NCBI GenBank assembly: GCA_013398615.1
Contig: VZSR01000479.1
Span: 5,927,105 to 5,991,104, forward strand
Length of the DNA stretch: 64,000 bases
Reading direction: 5' to 3'
Source: Brachypodius melanocephalos
Taxonomy: Eukaryota; Chordata; Aves; Passeriformes; Pycnonotidae
The stretch's first letter is position 1. Every line of letters begins with the position of its first letter. A program made the translations under genes and the position numbers. The notes under the pieces are model-generated. The model made no database searches. It was given only the letters and a program-made list of their open reading frames with translations, and was not told the origin of the DNA. Of the stretch, positions 14,213 to 27,721 are shown piece after piece.

Positions 14213-14700
14213 ATCACAGAATCACAGAATTTCTTAGCTTGGAAAAGCCTTCTAAGGTCATTAAGTCCAACCATTACCCCAGCACTTCCAAGGCCACCAC
14301 TGCACCACATCCCCAAGCACCACATCCACACACCTTTTAAATCTCTCCAGGGGCAGTGACTCAGCCACTGACCTGAGCAGCCTTTTCCAATGCTTCACAA
14401 CCCTTTCAGAGAAGAATTTTTTCCCAATATCCAACCTAAACCTCCCCTGACTCAACCTGAGGCTGTTTCCTCTCATCCTGTCACTTGTTATCTGTGAGAA
14501 GGGCCTGACCCCCACCTGGCTACAGGGAGTTTTAGAGGGTGAGAAAGTGCCCCCTGAGCCTCCTTTTCTCCAGGCTAACACCCTCAGCTCCCTCAGTCAC
14601 TCCTCATCAGTCTTGTGCTCCAGAGCCTCCTGCAGCTCTGCTGCCCTGCCCTGACGTGCCCCAGCCCCTCAGTACCACGGTGTGGCTGCCCAGCAGCTGT
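14213..14700 (-). mobile_element. CR1 LINE fragment, 3' end, inverted
   Basis: A minus-strand CR1 3' end. The + strand begins with two copies of the inverted 8-bp tail (atcacagaatcacagaat). The reverse complement of the typical CR1 3' UTR and ORF2 end follows. Diagnostic pieces are 'cttggaaaagccttctaagg', 'tctccaggggcagtgactc', 'ctgagcagccttttccaatg', 'cagagaagaattttttccca', 'cctgaggctgtttcctctca' and 'tctccaggctaacaccctc'. Translated on the minus strand it retains an RMRGNSLRLSQGRFRLDIGK-like piece of the RT C-terminus. The distal (5') boundary near 14700 is approximate. This is the longest CR1 in the window. Confidence 0.93.
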
Positions 14701-17700
14701 GCAGGATCAGTGTCTGAGTGCAAACAGGACTTTGAGAGGCTGCATTTGGTCCTGTCAGGCTGAGTCTTGGTCATGCTCATTGCCACAGGCCACAGAGAAA
14801 CCTGTTGGCTGTAGTCAAGCTAAAAGCAGCTGGTTCCCAAGAAAAGTCTTGGAGCTGTAATGCCACCTTGCCCTCCCTGTTCCAGAGTGTTAAAGCCACC
14901 TCTGAGAACTCTGTTGAAGGGAATGACCCCTTATTGTCTGATATGGGGAATTCTGTGCTGCTGTGGAAAGATGCCAGTGTCTCACCACAGTTTCTGGATG
15001 TTCCATTAGCTCTGTAATTTTTGCAGGTGTATTTTTATCCCATTGCTCTGTATTTTTAGCCAGGCTTCCATTTGTGAGTGACACACAGTACGAGAGCTGT
15101 CATGACAAGAACACTCCTGTCTGGCTTTCAGCTAATCATGCACTGTCCCCTCTAAAATCAGCGTTTAATGTCTCACTATAATACCTGGGGCTAAAAATAA
15201 CTCCCCCTCCCCCTTGCAGTGTGAAAGCTGCTTAGTGCAGGAGCAGCAGCAGGTTTAACTTTGGCAGTCAGCAGATGTAATGTTGTATGTCAGGTTTGTC
15301 AGCAGCACTTCATCCCACAAGCTGCTCCCCAGTGATGCTCAGGAGATTGGCTGCACTGGCCACCATAAAGGCTGCTGACTTTGACGGATGCTTTAGTCTT
15401 GTAGCTCTTTACAAGAGTCCAAAACAAAACATGAAAACAAAGATATATCTATATAGCTGTATCTTGAAAAGACACTTCATTACCTAGCTTCTAATGATAG
15501 GGTCTGCTTTTACATGGTAGAAAGCAGAGTTTATGTGTAACCCTTGTATTAAAAACAGTACAAAAAAATGCAGTATCACATGAAAATGTTAGTGACAGTG
15601 GAAGAAATGGTTTTTTTGTGATTAGGCCTAAAGTAAACATTTTTTCCTTCTGTCTAGTCCAGGCCAGGGGTACCTTGGATGCATTTGCAGTTGGATAGAT
15701 TTCCAGGAGATAACACAGGAAAGGATTTAGACAATTCTGGAAAATTCAGAAGCATATGTAGTTGTAAAACTTCTTTACCACTGAACTTTTCTTCCTTCTG
15801 CTTTCGTAAAGTGAGAAAAGGCTGGGCCTCAGTGGAGCTGAAAGCTCACCCTGGGACTGGGTGATCTCTCCTGCCTTGCTGGAGAGAGATTGTATTCATT
15901 CCTCTAAAGCAAAGTCAGCTGCAAGGGATCTCCATAATCTGTAATTTGGTCTGACTGCAGCACTTGCTTTTATAGTGATTGTGTGAACACATCATCAGCT
16001 TTGGCTAGAGATGGGCTTTATTTGGTTTTGACAATGAACAACTGTTCTGTGAGAACAGTCATTTGTGCTTTTTCACAAAACTTCAGGAAACAAGAACCTG
16101 AACAGATTACCAGCACAGATCACTGCCTCTGCCAGCACATGGACCTTCACCTTGTCAGGCTCCTCAGGAGCCAGAGCAGTCATGTCCAGGCACGGTGCCT
16201 CTGCACAGGCAGTCTTGGAGAAGAAGAAAAAGGCAATTAACTCTCTGGTCAGAAGCAATGAGTTGAAGGAGATGTGCAGAGTGCTGGGAAAAAGGCAAGT
16301 CAGAATGTAACCAAACACAGCAGCGCAGGGCAGAGCAGCAAAGTGCTTTTCACACCTCCTCAGACACCCCCAGCACACAGGCAGTGACTCCTCTGCCACA
16401 GCCAAAGGCATTTCTGTGGCTGTATCCAGCCTGCTCGAGCTACAGCATCACAGCCTTGAAAATAACAGAGCCTTTATTCTGATTCTTTGCAGATTAAATA
16501 CTCCACTGTGTTTCAAAATGTTTCCTTGTCTTCTAGATCATCTGAGCATCCACCACCACCTGCATTTTTACAGAAAGGTCAGTCATCCTTCATGCTGCAG
16601 TAGTTCTGTGTTTGTTTTTCTTATTTCTCTTCATGCAAAGCAAAAATCCTGACTTTCCTTTTCATCTTGATCTCCAGAACTTGAAGGAAAATCAACCAAT
16701 CCCGCTAATTCTTTTTTCTCAAGCAATCTTACCTGTCCAGATGTTTCCTTGCTATTCCTTCCTCTCCTTATTAGCCTCTGCCCTTCCTCAGATTGATTCC
16801 TGCAGTTGTCTGTAGTCATGGGTAAGGCACTGCTCCTATTTGAAACTAGGTGTGTGAATTTGTGATTATTTCTCCCTAGATTTCAGTTGTGCCCATCTAA
16901 TTTTATTTTATCTTTCGTAATTGTACATTATCTGTTTATTTCTGCTTATAATTTGTTGGTAGCAGCTGTTCTGTCACTGGCCATAAATTATTTTGCTGGT
17001 GTTTCAGTGATGCTGGGAACACGTGTAGGATCAATACAGCTGCTAGGCAGTTGCTGAAAAGGCTGTCTATTCCTGTTGTGATTAATTAAGCTTGGAAAAC
17101 TTTTAGAACTAAGGTCTGATTTACAAACTTGAGAATTTATAGCTGTTTTAACATAACCTGAAGGGGAATCAAAGGAATTTTGCAGAGCTGCTCAGAAAGA
17201 CCTAAGGAAACTCTCTCGAGATTTCCCACTGTTAAGGAGAATTGGGATAGCACAGGCTCAAGTGGTAAAGAGCCAGACTAGGTAATTTAAACTGCAGTTC
17301 AAGTGATGTATATTAAAGCAGTGCTTCAGGGCTCCTGAGGGACTTTTCTAGGTGGTGATGGTGAAGTAGGAGCTTCTGTAAGGGGATGGAGCCAGTCTTG
17401 GCTCACAGGGGTCTTGTGTCGGTGATGATACACTGGGGGCAAAGGGAAGTTTTCAGACTCTCAGCTAAGCCTGGACAATTTCTGGTTTATGATATGGCAC
17501 CTGGACCCAAGTCCTGAGTACTTCAGCAACTAAACTGGCATCTGGTGAGTTCGTTCTGTAATTTATTTTTAATTGGAAATTTTTCTTTGTCTTCATATAG
17601 GTTAAAAGTAAGTATAAGTCTGCTGGACCATGGTTCTAGAGACCAATTCGTCTGCCTGACAGTTGTCAGCATTTAATATTGAAAATAACAATTAGAAAAA

Positions 17701-18859
17701 CTAGTTTAGAACGGGTTTGTTTTCCACTGGTGATTAGTGTTGCACACATCATGTGTGTAAGCATACAAAGAGGAGTAAATTAAAGGCAAAACACACATTT
17801 AACAGCCAGCAGTGTGTAAACACCTGATTTACTGAAGGAATTCAGCAAGAACCCCGAAGAGGGCACTGTTGGCTGCCTTAAGGCTTCAAGTCGCAAAGAG
17901 CTCTTTCTATCCAAATCAATTCATTCATTCCAAGTCTGCCCCTACAAGAAGAGCCTCTTACATCTGCTCAGGTAACTAAAGGTAGTGCTGGGAGCCTTGC
18001 CCAACAGCATTTACACGTTGCTGTAGCAATTAATAAAAGTGTTCCGAGTTAAATCAGTTCTAGTCAGAGATAAACATATCTGATTCCTAAACTCTGAGAT
18101 GTTCTGTTCCCAAACTCTGCTGAGCAAGCAGGAGCCCACCCTGCTGGTTCAAACACGCTCTGCCTGTTTGGAATCACTAAAGCAGGGTGTCCTCGGCCAT
18201 GTAAGCACTTGGTGCCAATTTCATGAGCTTTTTCACAGCAAATTTTGTGCTACAAAACTCAGAGGTGGATGTCGATGGTCACAAGATGCTGGGGTCCCAG
18301 GACTTCCCTCCTTTACCTCGGAGTGCTGCCCACAGCTGCCCCAAACACAGGGGAGTTGAGGGCTCCACACTTGGTATTCCTAAATAATTTCTCCTTGTGT
18401 CTAAAGGCAGATAACAAATGCAAAACTGAACTCTTCTTCTCACAAGAAGTTTGTAAGCAAAGATGAATTTTGCTCTCAGATTAATCATTATAGTACAGGA
18501 TGAACACACAAGAAAACTCTAAGAATATGAATTGAATTCAAAGGCTTGGCTGGATATGTGTCCCCAGGGATGCCTGTGTGTGGAGGAAAGGGCAGGAGAA
18601 GCCTTTGCAAAAGATCCAGATCAAAGAGCTCTCCCTTGCTGACAAATCTGGTTGCATAAAGGACAGCCCCTCTCCCCAAAGTTCAGGCTTCTGAAGGTAC
18701 CTTTAGATCTGTGAAATCAAAGGCAGTTTATTGATCTTATGCCTTTAGATCACAGTGATTCCCAGGGCACCACCATCATTTTGAGCAGGTAGAATTTCCT
18801 TAGGTTTGCAGGGGGGAGAGTTGTGCATCTGTCTTGGTAGGGCAGTCAGTGCCATAGCT
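14701..18859. other. Non-coding intergenic DNA
   Basis: No recognised gene, RNA or transposon. Open frames are short and unconserved in appearance. Confidence 0.5.
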
Positions 18860-19330
18860 GGTGCCTTTTTGGGACTACCTAAAAACAGAGGCCAGACAGA
18901 ATTAAGGGAATAAAAAGCAGTTATATTTATTGAAGGGCCTTCAGGTACATTTCAGGAAGATGAAGCCCCCCCCAGGGGCTACACCCAAAAATGGACAATG
19001 GGTTACAGAGTTCTATACTTTTATAAATTTGGTCCATTTGCATATTGGTGGTTAATCTTCCAATTACAGCTTCAGGTAATGAAGTAATTTACCCCGAGTT
19101 TGCTCCCCTCCAGCCCACATTCCATGGTATAAATGTTCCGTTTACATTTCTTGGGGACCAAGACAGTGAGGTGTCCTTGATTCCCAGCCTGGAGGGGAAT
19201 TATTTTGTCTGACCAAAATGGGAGAACAGCAGCTGACACTGTATATGGAGTTTAGAGTTATACACTAAAGAACTGCGGGATTACAAATATAAAAAAAATA
19301 TAAAAGCTAAAATCATAAGGCATCATAGAG
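18860..19330 (-). mobile_element. Solo LTR of an endogenous retrovirus
   Basis: The block has the layout of a retroviral LTR read on the minus strand. A TATAAAAG box sits at 19018-19025. About 90 bp downstream is an AATAAA poly(A) signal (complement of 18926-18931), followed by a T-rich, G/T-containing U5-like stretch. A candidate 5' terminus on the minus strand is TGATGCC near 19320. No gag, pol or env frames flank it and no partner LTR is seen, so it is best read as a solo LTR left by recombination. I cannot assign the ERV family, and I did not find a convincing target-site duplication, so both ends are approximate. Confidence 0.7.
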
Positions 19331-21230
19331 AGAGCCCTGCTGAAATGTTCCTGTAATGAGCTGGCCAAGCCTCAGACCTTTCTTATGCAAACATTACCTT
19401 AGAAGGGTGATCTACTAGAGGCTGTACCTTTATCTTCAGATAAAACCCCAGCACCTGTTGGAGATTTTAAAGGGTGTTTCACCATGCCAGATTTAATCTA
19501 TTCCAAAAGCACTGACTTTCCTGCTGCTGCTGGTGTTCCCTTTGCCCTGCCTGCCCATGGTGTGACTGACACAAACACCCTGAACACTCCGGGTACCCCA
19601 AATCACCCCCAAAGCCCCCAAATTTGGGATTAAGCCCCCAGAACTCCCCGTGTTCAGGCCCCTGCCATCCCCGGGCTCTCTGAGGATGTCACAGCATGTC
19701 ACCTCCCCATGCAGTACCTGGAGCTCCCCACACACAGCCAAAGGCTCCTTCCCAGGGCCATCCACGTGTATCAGAGCTTCTTCTACATGGCAGCATTTTC
19801 TTCTGCAGGTTAAATGTTCTGGGTTTTTTCTGTTTGTTCTTTTTTCCACCTACATAAGAGGAAGGAAGAGAAATGGTAAAAACAATTCAGTGCTCACAGG
19901 GGTCTCATCAGTCCCTCTCTTGCCCACTGATGGTGCTGTATGAATCCGTGGGTGGTGAAGGACATTCATGTGTGACTTGATCCATGATTTTTGCCTGTAT
20001 GTACACTGCCAGCTTTGCAGGCCACCTTCTCCACAAGAAGCTTCATGTAAATATTTGTCCTTCCACTATACCTTTGCTCCAGGGAGATAGATTGCTTTTG
20101 CTCACCTTCCTTTCAGAGGTAGTTTCTGCTCCTGCATTTTAAAACCATGCAAAAGAAATGATATCTTTGCCTAGGACATGAATAATATGTTTTCAGCCTA
20201 ATACAGACAGGAAAGCAGTGAAGCATGTGAAGAAATCACTCGTGAGAGAAAAGTGGAGGATACAAGGAGTTTTGAAAGCTAGAGAGCAGCAGTGCTCCAG
20301 CGAGAGAAAACCAGCAGGAAAGAGGAACATCACAGAGGGCAGTGTGAAATGGAAACCTGGCGGGGTCGCAGAATCAAGTGAGCATCTGAGATTAACAACA
20401 GGCTAAGAATTAATGAGCCAGCAGAGCTGTCCTCAGTGAGCAGCAGCAGAGCCTCGTGCTTCGTGCATTGCCTCTTGTGCTCTCCTGCTCACCACACCTC
20501 ACCTCCCATCGATGCAGAATCAATTTGCAAATCTGTATTAAATCCAGGGGGAGAGCACTTCATGGGCAATGTGTTAGGTCAGTCCATCACTGAAGCTATA
20601 AAAGCCAGATTTCACAGATCTGAAGGCTCCCAGATGGGTTCTTGGGATCCTGTCAAGCCAAGCAAAAATACCAGAGAAATGGCTGATATCTGCCAAGATG
20701 AGTATTTGACATAATTGCATCCTCCTGACCTGTGGCTCTTTGGTCACTGTTCCTGTTTGCAGAGGACAAAGAAAGGCTTGAAGCCATTTCAGCCTACTGT
20801 GATATTCTATAGGGATCAGTTTGAGAAACTACAGATTTGCTGGACTGAAAAACAGAATTACAGCTGTACTCACCACGTGGGGTGTTTTAGATTTAAATAT
20901 TTTAATATCATAGAAAAGTTAAATAAATTTTAAATTAAATATTTCTTTAAAAATAAATTGAATGGAACCTACAATGAGCCTAAACACTTAAATGTAGTCA
21001 GCTTTAAAAAGAAGAAAAATCAAAATCGACTGTGGGCTTGCTCACATGGGTATAGCTGATATACAGGTTGCTATGATGCCTTGGTTACTGGTAAAATGTG
21101 TGCAGACTGATTACAGTGTCATGTGTGAGCTTCAGTGAGAAACTTTATCCATGCTGATTTAACACAGTCCATCCCTTGCATTTCTCCCTCTCTGTTTCTT
21201 CGTCTGCTACGTCCCCTTGGCATTAGAATT
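19331..21230. other. Non-coding DNA with a C-rich patch
   Basis: Mostly single-copy-looking DNA to the right of the LTR. At about 19585-19680 there is a C-rich, ccccaaat-type patch (ccaaatcacccccaaagccc and similar). It resembles the degenerate C-rich minisatellites common in songbird DNA. No gene is supported. Confidence 0.45.
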
Positions 21231-21249
21231 AAAAAAAAAAAAAAAAAAA
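21231..21249. repeat. Poly(A) tract, 19 A
   Basis: A homopolymer run of 19 A in AT-rich non-coding DNA, followed by a short AT-rich tail. There is no attached retroposed gene body that I recognise, so it is treated as simple sequence. Confidence 0.85.
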
Positions 21250-24200
21250 TTAAAAATTTCAGGTTTTGATGTTATTTTTCTCTATCTTCTTCCTGCTCTT
21301 AAAAAACCTTGACAATTCTGGCTTGTAAAGAATGTAATTCAAAGTTGATGCAACAGGGCTTCAACCCAGGCACCACGGGGTGGATCCAAATGAGATGCAG
21401 AGGTAAAAGGTATATCTGAAACAGAGAGAGACAAACACATTTATTCCAGGAGCTCTCTCAGCAGGCAGAGGTTGTGACACTTCTCTGTGTCTATAATCAA
21501 GGGTTCACCCATGTTGCTTTCTAAATCTACAATCTACATACATTCCTGGTGACTTGAGTAGGATAAATATCAGGAGCTTCTTGAATGATTGTGCTATTTA
21601 AACAAACAAACAAAGAAATAGACGAGAAATCTATTGTAAACTGTGGTCGACAACACACCAGAAAATAGCTCATAGTGCTAAAAATAGCACCCACAATTCA
21701 ATTTCTGAAAATTCATGGGTTAAGAGTGAGTTGAGTTTTCTGTAGATCTGCGCCTTCCTCTGCTTCTGAAATGCAGAAAGAAGGAACTCACTTCAAACCA
21801 ACCCTCTGCTCCACACCAGATGCTCCCCAGCCCTTTCCCTCCTGTGTCTCCTCCCAGCTCAGATCAGAGATGTTCTGTAACTCATGTTCTGAACTCATGG
21901 AAACTTTTAACGAGTGAAAGCAGGCAATTTCAGACTGCTGCCAACAACAGAATAATTTACTAAGAATTATCAAAGTTATCACCAAAGCCTGCTTGATCAA
22001 AGCCTCTATTGAGAAGTGCCCTTTGGTGGGAACGAAAACGCAGATCAGAGGTAGGTTTCAAAGCAGTTATTTGCATATTATTTGTTCTGCTGTTACACAA
22101 TAGCTCTTGCAGCCTCACCCTCTGGGACCGGGAGATGAGTGGATTCCTCTGTTCATGGGCTATGTGTAAACCCAGAGGAACCATGGTGATAATCTGCTCT
22201 GACCTGTGGCACAACTCAGCACAGGAACCTTCCCCATTCCTGTTTTAGCTCTCCTATCTGAGATGTATTAATTTAATTTCCACGTGTGGGTTCAGCTGGT
22301 TTGGTGGTGCCATAACTCCAGGCTGCATACTGGGGGAAGTTAAACAGGAGTGCAATCCCAACAGAAGATGAAACAATAGACTCCAAGGAGCTCAGATGTT
22401 GTTTCCAACCTCAGAAAACCTCCCAAATTAATCACCCTTCACATTTGCTCTTGTTAAAGGTTAGAATAATCCGTTCCCTTCCATTGCTGTAACCTAGCAC
22501 ACTGTTATCACTCCTAAAGCCTTATTAAATTTCAAAATATGATTAAGTGGATTCTTGAGGGAAGCTGGTGTGGGGGGAACTGGGGTGAGTTTTTTTTCTT
22601 CTGAAAGGTTAAAATATTCATTTGAGTATCAAGCACACAGCTTACAGGAGTTCTTCTATCTTATGGTGGTATATGATACCCAGAGGCATTGCATCTGAAG
22701 AAAACCTATTGATCTCTAGGTTTTAATAAACACTAAACTACTGCACTTGTGAAAAGAGTGGTTTTTAATCAGGAATGATTCCATTATGATGAGAGAAGTC
22801 TCACAGTGTTTCAACCTGCCTTTTTTCCAAAGTGCTGCCATCACACACAGTGACTTGTAGAGTCAGCTGCAGGGAGCCATGCAGGGGACAGCAGCTCTTT
22901 CTCATTAGGGATGGCAATCACATGAAATGGGATTTTACTCTGGATCCAAGGAAAAGCAAAAAAGGTCAACATTTCTGAAGGAATACTCATGCATTTGTAT
23001 ATTTTGCTCCAGCAAGAAAAGGAAGCGTTGTACTTCACGACTTTGTTTTGAACATGTGGCTTTTAGTTTCAGAGGAAATCCAGGGTAAATGGCCCAGCTG
23101 TGGTGAGAGTGACGAGTGCAGTGGGTGGGACAAGGTGCTGGCATCTGGCACTGAGATCAGTGGAACGACCAGGGAATGCTCACCTTGCTTCACCAGCTGA
23201 TGTGGGAGCAGAAAGCTGCTCCAGTCCACCTGGTTCCTAATTACCTACAGGCTTTTTGTCCTTTTTTTTCTGTATTAAGGCAGTGTTTAGATCATGTGGG
23301 TACTCTGAGAATGTGATATCTGTAGAATCCTTTGCTTGATGTTATTGGGTGCTTTTTGAACTGCTTTAAAAATCAGAATACTATTGACTGGGGGAAAAAG
23401 GAGAAGTTGTTCAAGCAGCACCTCTAATACATTCATGAGCTGCAAGACAGCTCCCAGAAAGAGATCATTGTGTGTCAGGGGACACCAGATGAAAGGACAA
23501 GATCAGGAACATTGCTTAGGATATCCAATGCCCTCCTTAATAGCCAGCTGGCCTCCTTCCAAGGAAACTCAGACAGCTGCTTCATCTCAAGGCCAATTTA
23601 ATGCTCAGAACAAACTTGCATTTGAAGTATTCTCAGAACAAGGGTAAAGTGAGAGGACTGCAGCACCAGCACCATTTCCAGCCCCCGAGAGCCACCTGCA
23701 TGCTGCTCACAGCACAGGTTCATTTGAAGGCACAGGGGACAGGCTGTGTGGCTCCTCTAAGGCTCCCTCAGTGACAGGATGTTTGTGCAGGAAAACTCTA
23801 CACTGTGGTATAAGGGGAGAAAAAGGGAGAAGAGAAAGCATTTCATGTCATCTCTGCTGTTTGAGGGCTGCCCTGGTGCTTTAGCTAAATCTCTGGTTTG
23901 GAGAACACTTGACTTCAAAGTGACATAGAAGGCAGAATTGCAACAATTAAATATTAAGTACATAACTTCTGTTTCCAGTATTCTATAGCTGTTCTTGGTG
24001 ACAGCATGTCTGTTTGCTGCCTTTCCAACAAGCCACATATTTCATTTCTTAAAATCATCAGAGTTTGGGGCTATTCTCTTACTTACTAAGTTATTTATTT
24101 TGATGTAGATTATGCATCTTCAGAGGGTGTATTTCATCACTGCTTCAGAACTCATTTGACACTTTTCTTCTGGCATATCTGTCTCCTGAATAAGACATCT

Positions 24201-27200
24201 GTGACACAGCCTGCTATAAATCATGGATGAAAATACAGCATCAGGGACAATTTCTCTAAGGGCAGTAACACTGAAACCCTCTATGTGCAGGTTTTGGATG
24301 AAGATGTATTTTTAAATGAAGGCAAAATTGTATTACTTCAAAAATGCAATGAGATCACTTGATAGGAACTCAGTCAACATTTATTCTATATCATTAGCCC
24401 CTGAGCATTTTATAAATGCATAATGTTTTAGGACATCCATGTGGCCATGAGCCAAAAGCTGTGCTGAATTAGGAATCAAAAAAGCTCCAACTGGTATATC
24501 ATTATTAATCTCTAACTCCCCATCTGCAAGGTGTAACAGATAAAAAATCCTGTGTCCTGAAATTGTATTTGACAGGCGGAAGAAAAATGCATGTCAGCAG
24601 TGTAATGAGAAAGAGAGGCTGGAGAGGGAAAGGATCTTGCACATGAAACATGTGAAAAATACCTTAACAGAATAGATGTGCATGAAAGCTCCTGCTACAC
24701 CAGTATTGGAGGCTGAAACTTCTACATTTCAGAGACTTCATCAAGTGATTTAGATGTCAACAAAGAAGTGACATTTAATATCCACTTTGCATAAGTGTTA
24801 ACAACTGTACAAGATTCAAAAAAATGGGAAGCATGGTTTATTTATTTAATCCGGCACAGTGTGTTATTGTGCAGTAATTTGCACAGTAAACTGTATTCCA
24901 AGAGTGTCAAAGTTATCATCTCGTCACCAGAATGTTACTGTCCACCAATCTGAGACCCAAAAGGCATAATCAGAGCTGTATCCACGGAGAAAAGATTCAA
25001 AATTTTTTAGTCAATACCTGTCAAGTAAATAGGGTTTGAGAAGTGGGACTCTGTCATTTAGTCCACTCTTCAAAGTATCCCTACAGCTAATAGAACAGAA
25101 AATTCTCTGCAGAAAGCTTCACAGGGCTCCCCTTCCTTTCTGGAACAGCTCTGGAAAGTGCTGAAGGGTGCTGGCTGTGCACCTACTCAGTGTGAAGGGA
25201 ACAAGCTTTAAATTAAAGTTGGATTTAGGAAAATTAACACAAATGAACACGCAAATCAATGCTTGGACAGCTCTGGAAAGGAGAGGACGTGTGTGCGGAT
25301 GTTCTTTCCCTCCTCCCATTCTCTGCCATTTCACGCCTGTGATCGTGCTGACAGCTGGATGCTGCACCAAGCCCTGTCCAGCTGCAGACAGGATCCTCCT
25401 CATGTGCTCCCTCTTTGGGAACGTGAGGATCCCACCTTGCAGCCAACCTTGCAGCCCCTCAGAGTTACAAATGTGACAGTCACTGCAATGGCAAACTTCC
25501 CATGGAGTTATTTCCTGGGCTGCCCTGCCATTTTTTTGGTCTCTATAATTAGTCTTTGGGTTTAGCTGCTGTAGCTCAAACAGCAATTGTCCTTTACAAG
25601 ATTACACTGAAAAATGATTTAACACTGTATTACACTGAGCAAAGGCTGATACTAAATACAGGCAAGTATGCAAACATTTCAGCAGGCAAGTAATCACTGT
25701 AGCCAGAAGAGTATATTTGCTAGAAGTTCTGCAAATATTTAGCATTTAAAGGTTGCTGCTGTTATTTTACAGCCTTATGATGTCTTACCAAATTATACTC
25801 TCCTAGCCTGAAAACTAATTTTTTCTTCAGCAGAAGTCATGGATGCAAAAATTGAGTCAGCTTGGATAGCTTGGTCCTCTGCAGGTATGTGTGGTCTTTT
25901 CTGCAAGCCAGCACTTCAAAGCACCCCATGAATGATGCAGGATAATGGAGTCCAAGTTGAAAAGGACTCCAAAAGTTGTACAATACTCTGTCAATACAAA
26001 TCTTCCACACTGCAGGATTTATATCATGATTTTTTCCAAAGAAACTAATTCTAACCATTGAAACATCACCTCTTGTAATACATAATCTTATAATTTTGTG
26101 TGACAAGGAAAGAAATAGATTCTTTTTCTCATTATTTTGGTCTCTGACTGCTTATAATGACCAATTCCTACTTACATCAGCAGTAACACCAGTGTGCCTC
26201 CTCATACAGAGAATCAGACATGCAGCATTCTGATTCAGCATAGTAGTAAGAAAACTGATTATTTGATTCAAATGTATAAGTAAGCCTTGGAGTTCCCAGC
26301 CCTACATCCCCAAATCCTTTTTCAAAACAAGGAAATAAATCTGTTGAGACGTATCTCCTGTGTTGAAATCTGTCCTGCAGCCACATCTTCCCTGAAATGT
26401 TAACAATTTCAAACCCATTTGTCTCAAACAGAGCTTGGATCTCCTAGAAAGTCCTTGTAATATTTAAATTGAAAATACATCAATTACTTATCCCATTAGT
26501 TTTCTAACTTTTTAGTGTTGATTTTTGACAATGCAGACTCCTCAGCTGCCTTCAGTAAAACACTGTCAGCTGGAGGCATCACTAGGCTTTCTCAGGTTTA
26601 ATTTCATCATCTTATAATGACCAAAAGCTATTTCCACCCAGAAGTTCTACAGCCAAGATCCCAAAAATGGCATTGCAGGTCTAGGAAAGACAAGGAGTGA
26701 GCTCTTGCTGAGCTGCACTGAAGCAAACCAGGAGTAACTCTATTAGTGTTAATGTACCTGCATCAACTGGGAACTGATGTAAGGAGAAAATAAACATGTG
26801 GGTTATCTCTCTACCACTGCCCTTTAATTTGTAACGCCAGAATTATCAACAAGATCCTCTAATCATTTGTTTTCCACCTAAGATTAATGCTAAGTAATAG
26901 GGTTCAAGAGAAAAGGTTTTTATCCTGTAAGGCCCTGAGTGCTATTGGAATATTTTTCCATAGTGAGTCCTCTAAAGGAAGCAACGTGGATGATTAGAGA
27001 GGGCACCAGCTTTGGGAACTATGTTAATGAGGTTGACATCAGTCTCTTGCATAGCAGAAAGGTCATTTCAGTTCCCTTCCCCAGCTTCTTCATCCAGACT
27101 GCCATGAGGATGTTCCTTGGCTCCCTTCAGCCCAGCATCTGTCTCTTATCCTGAATATCTCTCTCCCCTTGTACTTGTTGTGGTTTAAGCCATACCAAGA

Positions 27201-27721
27201 ATAGTTTCTAAAATAATTTGAGAATCAAGCTCCCCAGAACAGCCAGGTATTTGGGGATTTTAAAACCCATTAAAATTAGATTCGATTGGGTTGCCTTTTG
27301 GTTTTCTGAGGTATTAGAAGTTACTGGTATGGGGTTCAGGGAATCTGAGTAGTTTAGAAGATAGAAATTTGCATTTAAAAATAATGACAGCTAAGATTCT
27401 CGGGGGAGTTGAGAATCTTTAAAGGAAAGTACTTTGAAGCATAAGAAATGTTACAAGAACTGAGAATTTGAAAACTCCACTGTGCTTTTCTGAGAGACCA
27501 TGCAGACCATGCTTTTTCTTTTCTAAAGATATTTGTGCCTTACTCTCAGAGGCCAAACTGTGCTGTAGATTAACACCTGAGTATTCCTAAACAACTGGTT
27601 GAAAATGAAGAGTCTTCTTCTATCCCCCCACGTATCCCAGACACCACAGCTTCTTGGGAGGCTCCATTTACCTTGGGCCACCTTGTCCAGCAGCACAGAG
27701 ACATTAAGCAAAGGCAGGCTG
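21250..27721. other. Non-coding intergenic DNA
   Basis: No supported exon. It contains a 26-nt inverted repeat at 24864-24889 and a possible LTR-like poly(A) signal on the minus strand near 21440, which is weak. The largest open frame (25119-25586, minus strand) has no recognisable domain. The rest is unremarkable AT-rich sequence. Confidence 0.45.
24864..24889. repeat. Short inverted repeat, 10-bp stem with 6-nt loop
   Basis: The arms ttattgtgca (24864-24873) and tgcacagtaa (24880-24889) pair over 10 positions with one wobble or mismatch, around the loop gtaatt. It lies in AT-rich non-coding DNA. As DNA it is a small palindrome that could bind a dimeric transcription factor. As RNA it would be a small hairpin, too short for a typical microRNA precursor. 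Confidence 0.7.

Noticed and set aside
21340..21480. Minus-strand AATAAATG with a U5-like sequence
   Set aside because: Weak, no TATA box or termini found. Too little to call an LTR.
25119..25586. 155-codon minus-strand open frame and + strand overlaps
   Set aside because: No domain or similarity recognised; the overlapping frames on both strands point to chance.
27176..27240. tgttgtggtttaagcc, resembling the start of some avian LTRs
   Set aside because: Only the first dozen bases look LTR-like. No TATA box or poly(A) signal in the expected place follows.
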